Below, piece after piece: positions 13,191-15,738 of a stretch of 15,738 nucleotides of DNA. The translations under genes were made by a program, and so were the position numbers. The stretch is taken from positions 1-15,738 of the forward strand of contig SFRS01000004.1 of NCBI GenBank assembly GCA_004562175.1. The letters are read 5' to 3'. Numbering within the stretch: position 1 is the first letter of the stretch; each line of letters opens with the position of its first letter. The notes under the pieces were generated by a model. That model did not search any database. It saw only the letters and a list, made by a program, of their open reading frames with translations, and was not told the origin of the DNA. The stretch comes from a bacterium. Its GTDB lineage: Bacteria; Bacillota; Negativicutes; Acidaminococcales; Acidaminococcaceae.

Positions 13191-14238
13191 AGCAGTGGCA
13201 TTAAACGGCAAAAGAATATTGGTAACATTTTTGATGCATTTGGGGGATTTGACATTGACCACCCCCTTCATCCACGCTTTGCGCAAGGCTGCGCCCGACG
13301 CCCACATCACCTTTTTGGCGGACGAAAAGCTCAAGGACGTGGTGCTGCACAACCCCTATTTGGACGAGGTCATCACCATTGACAAAAAGGGTCGGGACAA
13401 CAGCCTTTTGGCCTTGGCGGCCTGCGCCCGCCGCCTCAGCAAGATGGACTTTGATGTGCTCATCAACCTCCATCCCAACGAGCGCTGCTCCTTCATCTGC
13501 GCCATGACCAAGGTGAAGCAGCGCTGTGGCACCACCCACACCATGTTCAAGCCCGTGTGGGACGTGTTCACCCCCTTGAATCGCAAAATTCATGCGGCGG
13601 ATATGTATCTTGATGTTTTGACCCAATTGGGTGTAACTAATTTAGAGCACAATGGCCTGGAGATTTTCCCCAGCGAGGAGCACATGGCTCATGCGGAGGA
13701 ATTTTGGCGGGACCATGGCGTTTTTGGCAGCGACAAGCTGGTGGGCTTCAACATTGGCAGCGCCGTGGTGACCAAGCGTTGGGCGCCGGAGCGCTTTGCT
13801 AAGGTTGCCGATACACTTGCTGCTAAGGGTTATAAGCCCGTCTTCTTCGGCGGCACCATGGACGAAGAGATGGTGCAGGAGGCTGTGAGCTACATGAAGA
13901 CAACTCCCGTGGTGGCCACGGGTAACTTTACCATCGGTGGCTTGGCAGCGGCCATGCGGCGTTGCAGCCTGATTATCACCAACGACAGCGGTCCCATGCA
14001 TGTGGCCATTTCCCAAAAGGTGCCCATTGTGGCCATGTATGGTCCCTCCAGTCCCAAGCTGTACGGACCCTATACCGAGGACGCCACCATTGTGACGGCT
14101 GTGCCTCCCTGCCCCGGCTGTGCCGACGGCATGAAGCACAAATGCAGCGACATGCAGTGCATGACCCGCCTGACAGTGGAGCAGGTGGTGGAGGCCGCTG
14201 AGGCTATGCTGGCCAAGCATGGCGAGGACCATGAATAA
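13183..14238 (+). CDS. GT9 heptosyltransferase-like protein (WaaF/WaaQ type)
   Basis: A second GT9 glycosyltransferase, 351 residues, probably adding a further heptose to the LPS core. The N-terminus ILVTFLMHLGDLTLTTPFIH places the family Asp at 22 and looks more like the WaaF/WaaQ branch than WaaC. The C-terminal half has FNIGSAVVTKRWAPERFA (donor phosphate region), TNDSGPMHVA and YGPSSPKLYGPY. Near the end CPGCADGMKHKCSDMQCM repeats the four-cysteine pattern of the preceding protein. AGGTGAAGG lies just before the ATG. It overlaps both neighbours, so it is clearly in the operon. Whether it is HepII or HepIII cannot be decided here, so I give no symbol. Confidence 0.85.
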   Translation: MAKAVALNGKRILVTFLMHLGDLTLTTPFIHALRKAAPDAHITFLADEKLKDVVLHNPYLDEVITIDKKGRDNSLLALAACARRLSKMDFDVLINLHPNERCSFICAMTKVKQRCGTTHTMFKPVWDVFTPLNRKIHAADMYLDVLTQLGVTNLEHNGLEIFPSEEHMAHAEEFWRDHGVFGSDKLVGFNIGSAVVTKRWAPERFAKVADTLAAKGYKPVFFGGTMDEEMVQEAVSYMKTTPVVATGNFTIGGLAAAMRRCSLIITNDSGPMHVAISQKVPIVAMYGPSSPKLYGPYTEDATIVTAVPPCPGCADGMKHKCSDMQCMTRLTVEQVVEAAEAMLAKHGEDHE

Positions 14239-14920
14239 GCAATTGACTCTCAACGGGGAGCTTTTGCTGCTCTGCGAGCGCATGGAAATGGCACGCTTGC
14301 TCAATGTGTACCTGCACTTTTTGTTTCGCCAAGGGATGGTTTTACCGGCTGTGCAGCTAGTGAACTATCGCTCCTTGGAGCAGCTGAAGCCCTTGGCGGA
14401 GCGTCTGCCCGATTTTTCCGGCAGCCAGCAGGTGCGCAAGATCCTCATTTTGGCCGATGCCCAAAATGACATGGAAAAGAGAAGAAATATAATTTTAGAC
14501 GTGCGTGGCAGTGCCTATTTCCGCTCAAGGGAGTACTGTGCGCACTTTTTCTTTCCCGGGCGCGGCTCCGGCAAGCGGTGGCGCAGGGGTTATATGGAAG
14601 ATTTACTGCTGGAGACACTGCGCGAGGACGCGGCGGAGCAAAGTCATCTTGCTAATCTCCTCAATGCCAGCGCGGAGTATTTAGTGACCGTGAATAATAA
14701 CCGCGATCCCCGGCAAAGGCTCACCAATCACAGCCGCCATCTGCTGTACGCCTTCTTTGCCGGCACGGAAAAATTTGTAGGCCTGAGCTTGGCGGAAGCG
14801 GCCGAGCTGGGTGCCTTTGACTTTCAGCATCCGAGCTTTCAGGAGCTGCACAAGCATTTCCATGAGCTTGCGGATAACCATAAAAATACCAAGAGAATTC
14901 AAGAAGGGGAGTTGCTTTGA
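14231..14920 (+). CDS. Uncharacterised protein in the LPS operon, weakly Toprim/DUF3226-like
   Basis: I do not firmly recognise this 229-residue protein. There is no signal peptide or membrane segment, so it is probably cytoplasmic. The layout loosely recalls DUF3226/Toprim-like proteins: an early Glu (LLLLCERMEMARLL, Glu16), a beta-strand with acidic residues (KILILADAQND, Asp76 and Asp80), then YMEDLLLETL at 121-130, HSRHLLYAFFAG at 167-178, and a C-terminal FDFQHPSFQELHKHFHEL. The metal-binding acids are not in the canonical form, so an active nuclease or phosphotransfer role should not be assumed. It lies between two GT9 genes and rmlB, overlapping both neighbours (8 bases and 1 base), so it is co-translated with LPS genes. 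The start is ATG at 14231; ATG at 14219 would add four residues and neither has an ideal ribosome binding site. Confidence 0.6.
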   Translation: MNKQLTLNGELLLLCERMEMARLLNVYLHFLFRQGMVLPAVQLVNYRSLEQLKPLAERLPDFSGSQQVRKILILADAQNDMEKRRNIILDVRGSAYFRSREYCAHFFFPGRGSGKRWRRGYMEDLLLETLREDAAEQSHLANLLNASAEYLVTVNNNRDPRQRLTNHSRHLLYAFFAGTEKFVGLSLAEAAELGAFDFQHPSFQELHKHFHELADNHKNTKRIQEGELL

Positions 14921-15738
14921 TGAATAAAAACTTAACCATTATCGTAACCGGTGGCGCCGGCTTCATCGGCTCCAATTTTATCTTCCACATGCTGGCAAAA
15001 TATCCTGACTACCGCATCATTTGCTTGGATAAATTGACCTACGCCGGCAATCTATCCACCTTGGCCAGTGTCATGGACGAGCCCAACTTCCGCTTTGTGA
15101 AGGCGGATATTTGCGACAGAGACGCAGTGTACGAGCTCTTTGCAGAGGAGCATCCTGATATGGTGGTGAACTTTGCCGCCGAAAGCCATGTGGACCGCTC
15201 CATTGAGGACCCGGGCATCTTCTTAGAGACCAATATCAAGGGCACGGCGGTGCTCATGGACGCTTGCCGCAAATTTGGCATCACTCGCTACCACCAGGTT
15301 TCCACGGATGAAGTGTACGGCGATTTGCCCTTGGATAGACCGGATTTGTTCTTTACGGAGGACACGCCCATTCACACCAGCAGTCCTTATTCCTCCTCCA
15401 AGGCGGGCGCTGATTTGCTGGTTATGGCCTACCACAGAACTTATGGCTTGCCGGTGACCATTTCCCGCTGCAGCAATAATTATGGGCCGTATCATTTCCC
15501 GGAGAAGCTCATTCCCTTGATGATTGCCAACGCTTTGGCCGACAAGCCCCTGCCCGTATATGGCGAGGGCATCAATGTGCGGGATTGGCTGTACGTGGAG
15601 GACCACTGCAAGGCCATCGATTTGATTATTCACAAGGGTCGCGTGGGCGAGGTGTATAACATCGGCGGCCACAACGAAATGCGCAATATCGATATTGTGA
15701 AGCTGATTTGCAAGGAGCTGGGCAAGCCGGAAAGCCTG
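14920..15738 (+). CDS. rmlB: dTDP-glucose 4,6-dehydratase RmlB (3' end outside window)
   Basis: Converts dTDP-glucose to dTDP-4-keto-6-deoxyglucose, the second step towards dTDP-rhamnose or other deoxysugars of surface glycans. The window holds 273 codons of an expected ~340-360. The Rossmann motif TGGAGFIGS is at 10-18, DKLTYAGN follows the second strand, FAAESHVDRSI fits the substrate region, the catalytic STDEVYG has Thr129-Asp130-Glu131, and Tyr157-x3-Lys161 (YSSSK) is the SDR pair. SRCSNNYGPYHFPEKLIPL is diagnostic of RmlB. AAGGGGAG lies upstream, and the ATG overlaps the preceding stop as TGATG. The rest of a deoxysugar pathway may lie to the right, which cannot be seen here. Confidence 0.95.
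   Translation, partial: MNKNLTIIVTGGAGFIGSNFIFHMLAKYPDYRIICLDKLTYAGNLSTLASVMDEPNFRFVKADICDRDAVYELFAEEHPDMVVNFAAESHVDRSIEDPGIFLETNIKGTAVLMDACRKFGITRYHQVSTDEVYGDLPLDRPDLFFTEDTPIHTSSPYSSSKAGADLLVMAYHRTYGLPVTISRCSNNYGPYHFPEKLIPLMIANALADKPLPVYGEGINVRDWLYVEDHCKAIDLIIHKGRVGEVYNIGGHNEMRNIDIVKLICKELGKPESL

Overview
The window reads as a chromosomal segment of a diderm (outer-membrane, LPS-bearing) Firmicute, most likely a Negativicute such as the Acidaminococcaceae. The reasons are a combination of Firmicute regulation (a T-box leader and strong AGGAGG-type ribosome binding sites) with Gram-negative envelope genes (an LptD-type outer-membrane protein, a complete ADP-heptose pathway and heptosyltransferase-like enzymes). 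The assignment is inference; there is no rRNA or marker gene in the window.

Region 1 (1-3035, minus strand) is a serine biosynthesis unit, serC then serA, with serA running off the left edge. It has a consensus promoter (3008-3035) and a long T-box leader. The leader has one Stem I-like region with a candidate UCC serine specifier, but two successive antiterminator/terminator modules. The serC-serA gap holds a 196-bp imperfect palindrome.

Region 2 (3100-4744, plus strand) is thiC under a TPP riboswitch with an intrinsic terminator as expression platform.

Region 3 (4750-6922, plus strand) has two single-gene units: a VirK/YbjX-like (DUF535) protein with its own promoter and terminator, and an exported protein of unknown function with three helical repeats, a beta-rich domain and a glycine-rich segment.

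Region 4 (6937-15738, plus strand) is a long LPS operon: a short LptD, gmhA, hldE, hldD and gmhB (the whole route from sedoheptulose-7-phosphate to ADP-L-glycero-D-manno-heptose), two GT9 heptosyltransferase-like genes, an unrecognised protein, and the start of rmlB. Most genes overlap or nearly touch, implying coupled translation. The exception is the gmhB-waaC junction, which holds a palindromic repeat.

The strongest non-gene signal is a dispersed ~105-bp palindromic repeat family: full copies at 6746-6850 and 12028-12131 and a half copy at 2661-2690 in the serC leader. A different palindrome lies between serC and serA. I see no CRISPR array, transposase, tRNA or rRNA, and I find no wholly new multigene system. 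The most unusual items are the repeat families, the doubled T-box module, the miniature LptD and two uncharacterised envelope-associated proteins.
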